Positions 8,528 through 17,381 of a stretch of 64,000 nucleotides of DNA are shown one piece after another. Source of the stretch: Kluyvera sp047971185 (GTDB lineage: Bacteria; Pseudomonadota; Gammaproteobacteria; Enterobacterales; Enterobacteriaceae); the NCBI RefSeq assembly GCF_047971185.1, contig NZ_JBKDZH010000051.1, positions 7,919 to 71,918 on the forward strand. The letters are read 5' to 3'. The notes beneath the pieces are model-generated. The model worked only from the letters and a program-made list of their open reading frames with translations, ran no database searches and was not told the origin of the DNA. Within the stretch, counting starts at the first letter, position 1; each line of letters begins with the position of its first letter. The position numbers were made by a program, and so were the translations under genes.

Positions 8528-9544
8528 ATGAGTTATAAAGCCGTTGCCGCGCTGGCCTTCACCAGCATGTTTAGCCTCAGCACCCTGTTCGCTCCCGCAC
8601 ACGCGGAGGAGCAGGAAAAAGCGCTGAACTTCGGCATTATTTCGACGGAATCGCAGCAGAACCTGAAACCGCAGTGGGAACCGTTCCTGAAGGATATGGA
8701 AAAGTCGCTGGGCGTGAAGGTGAACGCCTTCTTCGCCCCGGACTACGCCGGGATTATCCAGGGCATGCGCTTCAATAAAGTGGATATCGCCTGGTACGGC
8801 AACCTCTCCGCCATGGAAGCGGTGGATCGCGCCAACGGCCAGGTGTTCGCGCAGACCGTCGCCGCCGACGGTTCACCGGGCTACTGGAGCGTGCTGATCG
8901 TCAACAAAGACAGCCCCATCAACAACCTCAACGACCTGCTCGCCAAACGCAAAGAGCTGACCTTCGGCAACGGTGACCCGAACTCCACCTCCGGCTTCCT
9001 CGTGCCGGGCTACTACGTCTTCGCCAAAAACAACGCCTCCGCCAGCGACTTCAAGCGCACGCTCAACGCCAGCCACGAAACCAACGCTCTGGCGGTTGCC
9101 AACAAGCAGGTGGATGTCGCCACCAATAACACCGAAAACCTCGACAAGCTGAAGGTTTCCGCGCCGGAGAAGCTGAAAGCGCTGAAGGTAATCTGGAAAT
9201 CGCCGCTGATCCCCGGTGACCCGATTGTGTGGCGTAAAAACCTCTCCGAAGCCACTAAGGACAAGGTCTACAGCTTCTTTATGAGCTACGGCAAAACGCC
9301 AGAGCAGAAAGCGGTGCTGGAACGTCTGGGCTGGGCGCCGTTCCGCGCCTCCAGCGACCTGCAGCTGCTGCCGATTCGCCAGCTGACGCTGTTTAAAGAG
9401 ATGCAAACGGTGAAGGGCAACAGCACGCTGAACGCCGAAGAGAAGGCCAGCAAGACCGCCGATATTCAGGCGCGGCTCAATGACCTTGACCGTACCACGG
9501 CGGCGATTGGCGCAATGAACGCGACGGCAAAAGCGGTGCAGTAA
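8528..9544 (+). CDS. phnD: Phosphonate-binding periplasmic protein PhnD
   Basis: Periplasmic receptor that captures 2-aminoethylphosphonate and other phosphonates for PhnE/PhnC. From this ATG the protein is 338 residues, the E. coli length, with a signal peptide ending around TLFAPAHA-EE. Conserved stretches include FGIISTESQQNLKPQW, NGDPNSTSGFLVPG (ligand phosphonate loop) and PGDPIVWR. An ATG two codons earlier (8522) is only one base from the GAGG, whereas 8528 is 7 bases away, so the later start is preferred. Confidence 0.96.
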   Translation: MSYKAVAALAFTSMFSLSTLFAPAHAEEQEKALNFGIISTESQQNLKPQWEPFLKDMEKSLGVKVNAFFAPDYAGIIQGMRFNKVDIAWYGNLSAMEAVDRANGQVFAQTVAADGSPGYWSVLIVNKDSPINNLNDLLAKRKELTFGNGDPNSTSGFLVPGYYVFAKNNASASDFKRTLNASHETNALAVANKQVDVATNNTENLDKLKVSAPEKLKALKVIWKSPLIPGDPIVWRKNLSEATKDKVYSFFMSYGKTPEQKAVLERLGWAPFRASSDLQLLPIRQLTLFKEMQTVKGNSTLNAEEKASKTADIQARLNDLDRTTAAIGAMNATAKAVQ

Positions 9545-9548
9545 TGAG

Positions 9549-9640
9549 TCCCCTCTCCCCTATGGGGAGAGGGTTAGGGTGAGGGGGCAGCGGCGTACGC
9601 TGATGCCCTCACCCCGGCCCTCTCCCACAGGGAGAGGGAG
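9549..9640. repeat. Paired CCCTCTCC-type palindromic repeat between phnD and phnE
   Basis: Two palindromes in opposite orientation, each with CCCTCTCC / GGAGAGGG arms, are joined by GTTAGGGTGAGGG...CCCTCACCCCGGC. The same composite recurs almost intact at 29580-29673 and partially at 33447-33484, 47014-47038 and 6464-6486. It is a dispersed extragenic element of this genome, here lying within a transcribed operon. Confidence 0.85.
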
Positions 9641-9660
9641 AAAACACGACGGAGCTAAAT

Positions 9661-10440
9661 ATGCAAACCATCACTATCCCACCCCCCAAGCGCAGCTGGT
9701 TCTCGCTGATCGGCTGGGCCGTTTTGCTGGCAGTGCTCGTGGTCTCCTGGAAGGGAGCCGAAATGAACCCGGTCACCCTGTTCCAGGACGCGGGCAACAT
9801 GGCGACCTTCGCCGCCGACTTCTTCCCGCCGGACTTCAGCCAGTGGCAGGACTATCTCAGCGAGATGGCCGTGACCCTGCAAATCGCCGTCTGGGGCACC
9901 GCGCTGGCGGTGGTGCTTTCCATCCCCTGCGGCCTGATGAGCGCCGAAAACCTGGTGCCGTGGTGGGTTTACCAGCCAATGCGTCGCCTGATGGACGCCT
10001 GCCGCGCGATTAACGAAATGGTCTTCGCCATGCTGTTCGTCGTCGCCGTCGGCTTAGGCCCGTTCGCCGGGGTGCTGGCGCTGTTTATTCACACCACTGG
10101 CGTGCTCTCCAAGCTGCTGTCCGAAGCGGTGGAAGCGATTGAACCCGGCCCGGTTGAAGGCATTCGCGCCACCGGGGCCAACAAAATTGAAGAGATCCTC
10201 TACGGCGTGCTGCCGCAGGTGATGCCGCTGCTCATTTCCTACTCGCTGTACCGCTTCGAATCCAACGTCCGCTCCGCCACGGTGGTGGGGATGGTCGGCG
10301 CGGGCGGTATCGGCGTGACCTTGTGGGAAGCGATTCGCGGCTTCCAGTTCCAGCAAACCTGCGCGCTGATGGTGCTGATCATCGTCACCGTCAGCCTGCT
10401 GGATTTCCTCTCCCAGCGTTTGCGTAAGCACTTTATCTGA
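9661..10440 (+). CDS. phnE: Phosphonate ABC transporter permease PhnE
   Basis: Inner-membrane permease of the PhnCDE importer. The 259-residue reading frame is intact, with about six membrane helices and the ABC permease coupling loop EAVEAIEPGPVEGIRATGANKIEEI (given here by position: roughly residues 157-181, key residues E-A-A-G). In E. coli K-12 this gene is disrupted by an 8-base duplication that makes phosphonate use cryptic; no such duplication is present, so the operon should be functional. GGAG lies 7 bases before the ATG. Confidence 0.96.
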   Translation: MQTITIPPPKRSWFSLIGWAVLLAVLVVSWKGAEMNPVTLFQDAGNMATFAADFFPPDFSQWQDYLSEMAVTLQIAVWGTALAVVLSIPCGLMSAENLVPWWVYQPMRRLMDACRAINEMVFAMLFVVAVGLGPFAGVLALFIHTTGVLSKLLSEAVEAIEPGPVEGIRATGANKIEEILYGVLPQVMPLLISYSLYRFESNVRSATVVGMVGAGGIGVTLWEAIRGFQFQQTCALMVLIIVTVSLLDFLSQRLRKHFI

Positions 10441-10454
10441 CTCGCGAGGTATTG

Positions 10455-11186
10455 ATGGCTATGCACTTGTCTACACATCCGACCAGTTATCCGACGCGCT
10501 ATCAGGAAATTGCCGCGCGTCTGGAGCAGGAGCTGCGGCAGCACTACCGCTGCGGCGACTATCTGCCCGCCGAGCATCAGCTGGCGGCGCGTTTTGCAGT
10601 CAACCGCCACACCCTGCGCCGCGCCATCGACCAGCTGGTGGAAAAGGGCTGGGTCCAGCGCCGTCAGGGCGTGGGAGTGCTGGTGCTGATGCGCCCGTTC
10701 GACTACCCGCTTAACGCTCAGGCACGCTTCAGCCAAAACCTGCTCGACCAGGGCAGCCACCCCACCAGCGAAAAGCTGCTATCGGTGCTGCGCCCCGCAT
10801 CTAGCCATATCGCCGAAGCGCTGGGCATTAACGAAGGCGACAACGTCATTCACCTGCGCACCCTGCGCCGGGTAAACGGCGTGGCGCTGTGTCTTATCGA
10901 CCACTACTTTGCTGACCTCAGCCTGTGGCCGACGCTGCAAACCTTCGACCACGGTTCGCTGCACGATTTTCTGCGCGAGCAGACCGGCATTGCGCTGATG
11001 CGCAGCCAGACCCGCATCAGCGCGCGCCGGGCGCAGGCCAAAGAGAGCCAGCGGCTGGAAATTCCCAATATGGCGCCCCTGCTGTGCGTGCGCACCCTGA
11101 ACCATCGTGAAGGCGATAACCGGGCGATGGAGTACTCCGTCAGCCTGACCCGCGCCGACATGATCGAATTTATTATGGAGCACTGA
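10455..11186 (+). CDS. phnF: GntR/HutC-family regulator PhnF
   Basis: Transcriptional regulator of the HutC branch of the GntR family: an N-terminal winged helix-turn-helix (about residues 15-75, YLPAEHQLAARFAVNRHTLR) and a C-terminal UTRA ligand domain. It is encoded within the operon; in mycobacteria PhnF represses phosphonate transport genes, while its role in enterobacteria is less defined. The ATG at 10455 is 5 bases from GAGG; the ATG at 10461 matches the annotated E. coli start (241 residues), so the exact start is uncertain by two codons. Confidence 0.94.
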   Translation: MAMHLSTHPTSYPTRYQEIAARLEQELRQHYRCGDYLPAEHQLAARFAVNRHTLRRAIDQLVEKGWVQRRQGVGVLVLMRPFDYPLNAQARFSQNLLDQGSHPTSEKLLSVLRPASSHIAEALGINEGDNVIHLRTLRRVNGVALCLIDHYFADLSLWPTLQTFDHGSLHDFLREQTGIALMRSQTRISARRAQAKESQRLEIPNMAPLLCVRTLNHREGDNRAMEYSVSLTRADMIEFIMEH

Positions 11187-11639
11187 ATGCACCACGATAC
11201 CGCGACCCGCCAGCACTGGATGTCGGTGCTGGCCCACAGCGACCCCGCGAACCTCGCGGCAAAAATGGTCGCCCTGAATATCACCGCCGATTACGACGTG
11301 CTCCGCGCGCCGGAAACCGGGCTGGTACAGCTACAGGGCCGGATGGGCGGCACCGGCGAGCGTTTCTTTGCCGGCGACGCCACGCTGACCCGCGCCGCCG
11401 TACGTCTGCATAACGGCACCCTCGGCTATAGCTGGGTGTTGGGGCGCAATAAAGCCCACGCCGAGCGCTGCGCGCTGATCGACGCCCTGATGCAGCAGCC
11501 AGGCCATTTTCAAACCTTACTCGAAACCCTGATTACCCCGCTGGACGCCGACCGCAGCGCGCGCATTGCCGCCCGCCAGGCGCAGATCAACGCCAGCCGG
11601 GTCGACTTCTTTACGCTGGTTCGCGGAGATAACGCATGA
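11187..11639 (+). CDS. phnG: Carbon-phosphorus lyase core subunit PhnG
   Basis: Subunit of the PhnGHIJ C-P lyase core complex. Together with PhnI it helps attach the phosphonate to ATP, forming the ribose-1-phosphonate triphosphate while releasing adenine. The 150-residue product matches E. coli in length and sequence, with the conserved stretch RMGGTGERFFAGDATLTRA near residue 51. It begins directly after the phnF stop and overlaps phnH by 4 bases. Confidence 0.96.
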   Translation: MHHDTATRQHWMSVLAHSDPANLAAKMVALNITADYDVLRAPETGLVQLQGRMGGTGERFFAGDATLTRAAVRLHNGTLGYSWVLGRNKAHAERCALIDALMQQPGHFQTLLETLITPLDADRSARIAARQAQINASRVDFFTLVRGDNA

Positions 11640-12220
11640 CCCTGGAAACCGCTTTTACCCTACCCGTGCAGGATGCCCAGCACAGTTTTCGCCGTCTGCT
11701 GAAAGCGATGAGCGAACCGGGCGCGATCGTCGCGCTGCATCAGCTCAAACACGGCTGGCAGCCGCTCAACGTCGCCACCACCAGCGTGCTGCTGACGCTG
11801 GCCGACAACGATACGCCGGTGTGGATTTCCACCGCGCTGCATAACGATATCGTCAGCCAGAGCCTGCGCTTTCACACCAACGCGCCGCTGGTGGAGCAAC
11901 CGCAGCTGGCCACCTTCGCCGTCGCCAGCGACGCCATCAGCAGCGAGCAGCTCAACGCCCTGTGCGAAGGCAGCGCCGTGGCCCCGGAAACCAGCGCCAC
12001 GCTGATAGTGCAGGTGTCGAGCCTCAGCGGCGGCCGCATGCTGCGCCTGACCGGCGCGGGCATCGCCGAAGAGCGAATGATCGCCCCACAGCTGCCGAGC
12101 TGCATTCTGCATGAACTGACCGAACGCCCGCACCCGTTCCCGCTTGGTGTGGATCTGATCCTCACCTGCGGCGAGCGCCTGCTGGCCATCCCGCGCACCC
12201 CCCATGTGGAGGTTTGCTGA
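11636..12220 (+). CDS. phnH: Carbon-phosphorus lyase core subunit PhnH
   Basis: Structural subunit of the C-P lyase core complex with a fold related to PLP-dependent transferases but without the PLP lysine. The product is 194 residues, the E. coli length, with conserved stretches FRRLLKAMSEPG (about 15-26) and HPFPLGVDLILT near the C-terminus. ATGA overlaps with phnG upstream and TGATG with phnI downstream show translational coupling. Confidence 0.96.
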   Translation: MTLETAFTLPVQDAQHSFRRLLKAMSEPGAIVALHQLKHGWQPLNVATTSVLLTLADNDTPVWISTALHNDIVSQSLRFHTNAPLVEQPQLATFAVASDAISSEQLNALCEGSAVAPETSATLIVQVSSLSGGRMLRLTGAGIAEERMIAPQLPSCILHELTERPHPFPLGVDLILTCGERLLAIPRTPHVEVC

Positions 12221-13284
12221 TGTACGTTGCCGTTAAAGGGGGCGAGAAGGCGATTGCCGCCGCCCACCAGCTACAGGAAAACCGACGCCGGGGCGATACC
12301 GCGCTGCCGGAGCTGAGCGTCGAGCAGATAGAACAGCAGCTGAACCTGGCGGTGGACCGGGTGATGACCGAAGGCGGCATCGCCGACCGCGAGCTGGCGG
12401 CGCTGGCGCTGAAGCAGGCCAGCGGCGATAACGTCGAGGCTATCTTTTTGCTGCGCGCCTACCGCACCACGCTGGCGAAGCTGGCGGTGAGCGAACCGCT
12501 GGCAACGGGCGATATGCGCCTGGAACGCCGCATCTCCGCTGTCTATAAAGACGTGCCGGGCGGCCAGCTGCTCGGCCCGACCTACGACTACACCCATCGA
12601 CTGCTGGACTTTACCCTGCTGGCGAACGGAGAGGCCCCGGCCCTGCAAACCGAAGCTGGGGAGCCAGCGCCCGCGCCGCACGTCTTCAGCCTGCTGGCCA
12701 GCCAGGGACTGGCAAAAACGGAGGCGGACAGCGGCGCGACGCCGGACGACATCACCCGCACCCCACCGGTCTACCCGTGCTCGCGCTCGTCGCGCCTGCA
12801 ACAGCTGATGCGCGGCGACGAGGGGTATCTGCTGGCGCTGGCCTACTCCACCCAGCGCGGCTACGGGCGCAACCACCCATTTGCCGGTGAAATTCGCAGC
12901 GGCTATCTCGACGTCTCCATCGTGCCGGAAGAGCTGGGTTTTGCGGTGAACGTCGGCGAACTGCTGATAACTGAGTGCGAAATGGTCAACGGCTTCGTCG
13001 ACCCGGCCGACGAACCGCCGCACTTTACCCGCGGCTACGGGCTGGTGTTCGGCATGAGCGAGCGCAAAGCGATGGCGATGGCGCTGGTCGACCGTGCCTT
13101 GCAGGCTCCGGAGTACGGCGAGCACGCCGTCGGCCCGGCGCAGGATGAAGAGTTCGTCCTCGCCCACGCCGACAACGTCGAAGCCGCCGGTTTCGTCTCG
13201 CACCTCAAACTTCCCCACTACGTCGATTTCCAGGCCGAACTGGAACTGTTAAAACGCCTGCAACGGGAGCAGAACCATGGCTAA
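12220..13284 (+). CDS. phnI: Carbon-phosphorus lyase core subunit PhnI
   Basis: Catalytic subunit of the core complex; in E. coli PhnI with PhnG, PhnH and PhnL converts ATP plus phosphonate to the 5-triphospho-ribosyl phosphonate, and PhnI alone acts as a purine nucleosidase. The product is 354 residues, identical in length to E. coli, starting MYVAVKGGEKAIAAAHQLQ. The start is the ATG sharing its A with the phnH stop (TGATG), preceded by GGAGG 8 bases before; two upstream non-ATG codons are rejected. It overlaps phnJ by 8 bases. Confidence 0.96.
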   Translation: MYVAVKGGEKAIAAAHQLQENRRRGDTALPELSVEQIEQQLNLAVDRVMTEGGIADRELAALALKQASGDNVEAIFLLRAYRTTLAKLAVSEPLATGDMRLERRISAVYKDVPGGQLLGPTYDYTHRLLDFTLLANGEAPALQTEAGEPAPAPHVFSLLASQGLAKTEADSGATPDDITRTPPVYPCSRSSRLQQLMRGDEGYLLALAYSTQRGYGRNHPFAGEIRSGYLDVSIVPEELGFAVNVGELLITECEMVNGFVDPADEPPHFTRGYGLVFGMSERKAMAMALVDRALQAPEYGEHAVGPAQDEEFVLAHADNVEAAGFVSHLKLPHYVDFQAELELLKRLQREQNHG

Positions 13285-14122
13285 TCTCAGCGGCTATAAC
13301 TTTGCCTACCTCGATGAACAGACCAAACGCATGATCCGCCGCGCCATCCTTAAAGCGGTGGCGATCCCCGGCTATCAGGTGCCGTTCGGCGGCCGTGAAA
13401 TGCCGATGCCATACGGCTGGGGCACCGGCGGCATTCAGATCACCGCCAGCGTGATCGGCGAAGCGGACGTGCTGAAAGTGATTGACCAGGGCGCGGACGA
13501 CACCACCAACGCGGTCTCCATCCGCCAGTTTTTCCAGCGCGTGACCGGGGTGAATACCACCGAGCGCACCGAGGACGCCACGCTGATCCAGACCCGCCAC
13601 CGCATCCCGGAGACGCCGCTAGTGGAGGATCAGATCCTGATCTTCCAGGTGCCGATCCCCGAGCCGCTGCGCTTTATCGAACCGCGCGAAACCGAGACCC
13701 GCACCATGCACGCGCTGGAGGAGTACGGCGTGATGCAGGTAAAGCTGTATGAAGATATCGCCCGCTTTGGCCATATCGCCACCACCTACGCCTATCCGGT
13801 GAAGGTCAACGATCGCTACGTGATGGACCCGTCACCGATCCCGAAATTCGATAACCCGAAGATGGACATGATGCCCGCCCTGCAGCTGTTCGGCGCCGGG
13901 CGCGAGAAGCGCATCTACGCGGTGCCGCCATATACCCGCGTGGAGAGCCTCGATTTCGACGACCATCCGTTCACTGTCCAGGCCTGGGACGAGCCGTGCG
14001 CTATCTGCGGCTCGACCCACAGCTATCTCGACGAAGTGGTGCTGGATGACAGCGGCAAACGGATGTTTGTCTGCTCCGACACCGACTACTGCCGCCAACA
14101 GAGCGAGGCGAAAACCGCATGA
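13277..14122 (+). CDS. phnJ: Radical SAM C-P lyase PhnJ
   Basis: The enzyme that breaks the carbon-phosphorus bond: a radical SAM protein turning ribose-1-phosphonate-5-phosphate into the cyclic 1,2-phosphate plus an alkane (methane from methylphosphonate). The 281-residue protein carries the four functional cysteines at exactly the E. coli positions: C241, C244 and C266 for the 4Fe-4S cluster (unusual CX2CX21C spacing) and C272, the thiyl-radical residue. It overlaps phnI and phnK at ATGA-type junctions. Confidence 0.97.
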   Translation: MANLSGYNFAYLDEQTKRMIRRAILKAVAIPGYQVPFGGREMPMPYGWGTGGIQITASVIGEADVLKVIDQGADDTTNAVSIRQFFQRVTGVNTTERTEDATLIQTRHRIPETPLVEDQILIFQVPIPEPLRFIEPRETETRTMHALEEYGVMQVKLYEDIARFGHIATTYAYPVKVNDRYVMDPSPIPKFDNPKMDMMPALQLFGAGREKRIYAVPPYTRVESLDFDDHPFTVQAWDEPCAICGSTHSYLDEVVLDDSGKRMFVCSDTDYCRQQSEAKTA

Positions 14123-14877
14123 CGCAACCATTACTCTCCGTTGACCGCCTGACCCATCTCTATGCGCCGGGCAAGGGCTTCAGCAACGTCTCTTTTGATC
14201 TCTGGCCGGGCGAGGTGCTGGGCATTGTCGGCGAGTCGGGTTCCGGCAAAACCACCCTGCTGAAATCCATTTCCGCGCGTCTGATGCCGCAGGAAGGAGA
14301 GATCCGCTATCAGGACAGCTCGCTGTACGCCATGAGCGAAGCCGAGCGTCGTCGCCTGCTGCGCACCGAATGGGGCGTGGTGCATCAGCACGCGATGGAC
14401 GGCCTGCGCCGTCAGGTGTCGGCGGGCGGCAATATCGGCGAACGGCTGATGGCCACCGGCGCGCGCCACTACGGTGATATTCGCGCCACCGCCCGACGCT
14501 GGCTGGAGGAGGTGGAGATCCCCGCCTCGCGCATCGACGACCTGCCCACCACCTTCTCCGGCGGGATGCAGCAGCGTTTGCAGATTGCCCGCAACCTGGT
14601 GACCCACCCTAAGCTGGTGTTTATGGACGAACCCACCGGCGGGCTGGACGTTTCGGTGCAGGCGCGCCTGCTCGACCTGCTGCGCGGGCTGGTGGTGGAG
14701 CTGAACCTGGCGGTGGTGATTGTCACCCACGATCTGGGCGTCGCTCGCCTGCTGGCCGACCGCCTGCTGGTGATGAAGCAGGGACAGGTGGTGGAAAGTG
14801 GGCTTACCGACCGGGTGCTCGACGATCCGCATCATCCGTATACCCAGCTGTTAGTGTCGTCGGTGTTGCAGAATTAA
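14119..14877 (+). CDS. phnK: C-P lyase-associated ABC ATPase PhnK
   Basis: Cytoplasmic ABC-type ATPase that docks on PhnJ in the C-P lyase complex, where it opens the core for catalysis instead of driving transport. The product is 252 residues with Walker A GESGSGKTT (about 36-44), signature FSGGMQQRLQ (about 150), Walker B LVFMDEP and switch histidine VTHDLGVAR. The E. coli protein has the same length. The gene is followed by a BIME before phnL. Confidence 0.96.
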   Translation: MTQPLLSVDRLTHLYAPGKGFSNVSFDLWPGEVLGIVGESGSGKTTLLKSISARLMPQEGEIRYQDSSLYAMSEAERRRLLRTEWGVVHQHAMDGLRRQVSAGGNIGERLMATGARHYGDIRATARRWLEEVEIPASRIDDLPTTFSGGMQQRLQIARNLVTHPKLVFMDEPTGGLDVSVQARLLDLLRGLVVELNLAVVIVTHDLGVARLLADRLLVMKQGQVVESGLTDRVLDDPHHPYTQLLVSSVLQN

Positions 14878-14891
14878 TTATCGAGCAGCGC

Positions 14892-14972
14892 ATTGCCGGA
14901 TGGCGGCTGCGCCTTATCCGGCCTACAGGCCCGCTTCGCTTGTAGGCCTGATAAGCGAAGCGCCATCAGGCA
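14892..14972. repeat. BIME between phnK and phnL
   Basis: Two facing REP units, TTGCCGGATGGCGGCTGCG...CCGGCCTAC (14892-14927) and TTGTAGGCCTGATAAGCG...CATCAGGCA (14940-14972), separated by about a dozen bases. It lies inside the operon, 32 bases before phnL, and would form a strong hairpin in the phn mRNA. Confidence 0.9.
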
Positions 14973-15004
14973 ATCGAACGCACAATTGCTTAAAGAGGCT
15001 AAAA

Positions 15005-15691
15005 ATGAACGCGATCCGCGTCGAAAACGTCAGTAAAACCTTTGTTCTGCACCAGCAAAACGGCGTCCAGCTTCCAGTGCTGCGCGACGCCTCGCTCACC
15101 GTTAACGCCGGTGAATGCGTGGTGCTGCACGGCCACTCCGGCAGCGGCAAATCGACGCTGCTGCGTTCGCTGTATGCCAACTACCTGCCGGATGAAGGCC
15201 ATATTCATATTAAACACGGCGATGAATGGGTGGATCTGGTCAGCGCCCCGGCGCGCAAGGTGGTGGAAGTGCGTAAAACCACCGTCGGCTGGGTCAGCCA
15301 GTTTCTGCGGGTTATCCCACGCATCTCCACGCTGGAGGTGGTGATGCAGCCGCTGCTCAATACTGGCGTGCCGCGCGAAACCTGCGCCGTCAAAGCCGCA
15401 CAGCTGCTGACGCGCCTCAACGTTCCCGAACGCTTATGGCACCTGGCGCCGTCGACCTTTTCCGGCGGCGAGCAGCAGCGCGTCAACATCGCCCGCGGCT
15501 TTATCGTCGACTACCCGATTCTGCTGCTCGACGAACCGACCGCCTCGCTGGACGCCAAAAACAGCGCCGCGGTTGTCAGCCTGATTGAAGAAGCCAAAGC
15601 CCGCGGCGCGGCCATCGTCGGTATTTTCCACGACGAAACCGTGCGTAACCAGGTCGCCGACCGCCTTCACCCTATGGGTACACCTGTATGA
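15005..15691 (+). CDS. phnL: C-P lyase-associated ABC ATPase PhnL
   Basis: ABC-type ATPase of the phosphonate pathway that joins PhnGHI in forming the ribosyl phosphonate triphosphate and sits on PhnK in the assembled complex. The 228-residue product (E. coli 226) has Walker A GHSGSGKST, the signature FSGGEQQRVN and Walker B ILLLDEPTASLD. The ATG at 15005 follows AAAGAGG by 5 bases; the frame stays open upstream through the BIME but those codons are repeat sequence. It overlaps phnM by 4 bases. Confidence 0.96.
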   Translation: MNAIRVENVSKTFVLHQQNGVQLPVLRDASLTVNAGECVVLHGHSGSGKSTLLRSLYANYLPDEGHIHIKHGDEWVDLVSAPARKVVEVRKTTVGWVSQFLRVIPRISTLEVVMQPLLNTGVPRETCAVKAAQLLTRLNVPERLWHLAPSTFSGGEQQRVNIARGFIVDYPILLLDEPTASLDAKNSAAVVSLIEEAKARGAAIVGIFHDETVRNQVADRLHPMGTPV

Positions 15692-16824
15692 TTATCAATA
15701 ATGTAAAGCTGGTGCTTGAGAACGATGTGGTCCACGGTTCGCTGGAGGTACAGGACGGAGAAATCCGCGCCTTTGCCGAAAGCCAGAGCCGCCTGCCGGA
15801 AGCCTTCGACGGCGAAGGCGGCTGGCTGCTGCCGGGGCTGATTGAGCTGCATACCGATAATCTGGATAAATTCTTTACCCCGCGCCCGAAGGTTGACTGG
15901 CCCGCCCACTCGGCGATGAGCAGCCACGACGCGCTGATGGTCGCCAGCGGCATCACCACCGTGCTGGACGCGGTGGCGATTGGTGACGTGCGCGACGGCG
16001 GCGACCGGCTGGAAAATCTGGAGAAGATGATCAACGCCGTGGAAGAGACGCAAAAGCGCGGCCTCAACCGCGCCGAGCATCGCCTGCATCTGCGCTGCGA
16101 ACTGCCGCACCACACCACGCTGCCGCTGTTTGAAAAACTGGTTGGCCGCGAGCCGGTCTCGCTGGTGTCGCTGATGGACCATTCACCGGGCCAGCGCCAG
16201 TTTGCCAACCGAGAAAAGTATCGGGAATACTATCAAGGTAAGTACTCACTTACTGATGAGCAGATGCGCCAGTACGAAGAAGAGCAGCTTCAGCTGGCGG
16301 CGCGCTGGTCGCAGCCTAACCGTGCCGCTATCGCCGGAATGTGCCGGGACAGACGCATCGCGCTGGCCAGCCACGATGACGCCACCCATGAGCACGTGGT
16401 GGAGTCGCACCAGTTGGGCACCGTGATCGCCGAATTCCCTACCACTTTTGAAGCCGCCGAATCGTCGCGCCGCCACGGCCTGAACGTGCTGATGGGCGCG
16501 CCGAATATCGTGCGCGGCGGTTCGCACTCCGGCAACGTCGCGGCGCATCAGCTGGCGGAGCTGGGGCTGCTGGATATCCTCTCCTCCGACTACTATCCGG
16601 CCAGCCTGCTCGACGCCGCGTTCCGCGTGGCCGACGACGCGCACAATGCCTTCACCCTCTCGCAGGCCATCAACCTGGTGACTAAAAACCCGGCGCGGGC
16701 GCTGAACCTGCACGATCGTGGCGTGATTGGCGAAGGCAAACGCGCCGACCTGGTACTGGCCCACCGCAAGGGCGAGCACGTGCATATCGATCACGTCTGG
16801 CGTCAGGGGAAAAGGGTATTCTGA
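15688..16824 (+). CDS. phnM: Triphospho-ribosyl phosphonate diphosphatase PhnM
   Basis: Amidohydrolase-superfamily enzyme that removes diphosphate from 5-triphospho-ribosyl-1-phosphonate to give ribose-1-phosphonate-5-phosphate, the PhnJ substrate. The 378-residue protein shows the metal motif LPGLIELHTDNLDKF (an HxD variant, about residue 51), a mid-protein lysine/histidine region and the C-terminal SDYYPASLLDAAF with its catalytic aspartate. The ATGA overlap with phnL and the TGATG junction with phnN show tight coupling. Confidence 0.96.
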   Translation: MIINNVKLVLENDVVHGSLEVQDGEIRAFAESQSRLPEAFDGEGGWLLPGLIELHTDNLDKFFTPRPKVDWPAHSAMSSHDALMVASGITTVLDAVAIGDVRDGGDRLENLEKMINAVEETQKRGLNRAEHRLHLRCELPHHTTLPLFEKLVGREPVSLVSLMDHSPGQRQFANREKYREYYQGKYSLTDEQMRQYEEEQLQLAARWSQPNRAAIAGMCRDRRIALASHDDATHEHVVESHQLGTVIAEFPTTFEAAESSRRHGLNVLMGAPNIVRGGSHSGNVAAHQLAELGLLDILSSDYYPASLLDAAFRVADDAHNAFTLSQAINLVTKNPARALNLHDRGVIGEGKRADLVLAHRKGEHVHIDHVWRQGKRVF

Positions 16825-17381
16825 TGAAGGGAAAACTGATCTGGTTAATGGGGCCCTCCGGCTCCGGCAAAGACAGCCTGCTGGAAGTGCTGCGCCAGCA
16901 GGGCCACGCGCAGCTGCTGGTGGCCCATCGCTATATCACCCGTCCGGCTAACGCCGGCTGTGAGAACCACATCGCGCTAAGCGAACAGGAGTTTTTTACC
17001 CGCGCCGGGCACAACCTGCTGGCGCTGAGCTGGCACGCTAACGGCCTGTATTATGGCGTCGGCGTGGAGATAGATCTGTGGCTGCACGCCGGGTTTGATG
17101 TGGTCGTCAACGGCTCACGCGCCCATCTGGCGCAGGCCAAAGCCCGCTACGCCGACGCGCTGCTACCGGTCTGTTTGCAGGTGTCCCCCGAGATTCTGCG
17201 CCAGCGGTTACAGGCGCGGGGTCGTGAAAACAGCGCGGAGATTGCCGCGCGGCTGGAACGCGCCGCCCGCTATACGCCGGAGAACTGTCATACGCTCAAT
17301 AACGACGGAAGTTTGCTACAGTCGGTGGATATTTTACTGACCCTGATGGGACGCAAGGAGAAGGACTATGTCTGTCTGTGA
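16824..17381 (+). CDS. phnN: Ribose 1,5-bisphosphokinase PhnN
   Basis: Kinase that phosphorylates ribose 1,5-bisphosphate to PRPP, the last step that feeds the phosphonate-derived ribose back to nucleotide metabolism. The 185-residue product (as in E. coli) has an N-terminal P-loop GPSGSGKDS (residues about 9-17) and a guanylate-kinase-like fold with YITRPANAGCENH (about 36). It starts on the phnM stop and overlaps phnO by 14 bases. Confidence 0.95.
   Translation: MKGKLIWLMGPSGSGKDSLLEVLRQQGHAQLLVAHRYITRPANAGCENHIALSEQEFFTRAGHNLLALSWHANGLYYGVGVEIDLWLHAGFDVVVNGSRAHLAQAKARYADALLPVCLQVSPEILRQRLQARGRENSAEIAARLERAARYTPENCHTLNNDGSLLQSVDILLTLMGRKEKDYVCL

Noticed and set aside
9661..10440. phnE frameshift as in E. 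coli K-12
   Set aside because: The frame is continuous for 259 residues without the 8-base duplication.
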